DNA from: Dehalobacter sp. CP
Lineage (GTDB): Bacteria; Bacillota_B; Desulfitobacteriia; Desulfitobacteriales; Syntrophobotulaceae
Direction: 5' to 3'
NCBI GenBank assembly: GCA_009910795.1
Contig: VMEE01000027.1
Span: 1-6,498 of the forward strand
DNA length: 6,498 nucleotides
Shown: in pieces, positions 6,407-6,498 of the stretch
Layout: every line of letters begins with the position of its first letter
Numbering within the stretch: position 1 is the stretch's first letter
Notes under the pieces: generated by a model
Told to the model about the DNA's origin: nothing
Databases searched by the model: none
What the model saw: the letters and a program-made list of their open reading frames with translations, nothing else
Position numbers and translations under genes: made by a program

Positions 6407-6498
6407 AGTGTATGAGTGGGTGTGCCGGGCACCCTGGATTGAGGCGTGATATGGAGAGGAGCCGCTTCACAACCAGGTGGTAAACGTCGGAGGACGCA

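Larger units (their letters stand above)
5935..6498. other. Intergenic region without a convincing gene
   Basis: These 564 bases upstream of the operon show no open frame with recognisable protein character. Short frames exist on both strands, including one open to the right edge on the minus strand for about 60 codons, but their translations are low-complexity and match no family I know. The region holds the candidate promoter, the leader ORFs, at least three inverted repeats and a terminator-like hairpin. A neighbouring gene may begin or end beyond base 6498. Confidence 0.6.

Noticed and set aside
6313..6498. Minus-strand frame open from the right edge to a TGA near 6301, and a plus-strand 23-codon frame ending at about 6414
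   Set aside because: The edge frame gives a Pro/Thr/Ser/Arg-rich string with no recognisable motif, and the plus-strand one is very short and contains the hairpin at 6387-6406. The edge frame could be a gene end, but nothing supports it.

Overview
The window reads as a bacterial defence island and is almost entirely one leftward (minus-strand) operon. Four genes are packed end to end from 5934 down to the left edge. In transcription order they are a very large beta-class adenine DNA methyltransferase of the type III Mod-like kind (5934-2893), an AAA15/21 (SMC/OLD-like) ATPase (2880-1708), a small DUF4276/Toprim-like protein (1714-1088), and the N-terminal 362 residues of a DEAH helicase that is the Res-like restriction subunit (1086-1, cut by the window edge). 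Junctions are 12 nt, a 7-nt overlap and 1 nt, so the genes are very probably co-transcribed and translationally coupled.

The methylase and helicase should form a modification/restriction pair: the methylase marks host adenines, and the helicase-nuclease attacks unmodified DNA. The ATPase and Toprim-like pair between them is not a normal part of a type III system. It resembles the split ATPase + Toprim effectors of OLD-like and PARIS-like defence. It could be an extra effector of the same system, or a guard module that fires when the restriction enzyme is inhibited. This is inference from gene order and motifs.

The right-hand 560 bases (5935-6498) carry no convincing gene. They hold a candidate promoter for the operon (perfect TATAAT at 6032-6037, minus strand), a short overlapping leader ORF ending in a TAATG junction with the methylase start, several strong inverted repeats, a weak terminator-like hairpin on the plus strand, and a GTGTGCC-type sequence near 6420 that faintly resembles the 5' end of a group II intron.

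The organism cannot be named. The moderately GC-rich composition, Shine-Dalgarno signals, GTG/TTG start use and intergenic hairpin repeats fit an environmental Gram-negative bacterium, possibly of the Desulfobacterota type, but this is a low-confidence guess. Long plus-strand open frames opposite these genes are antisense shadows.
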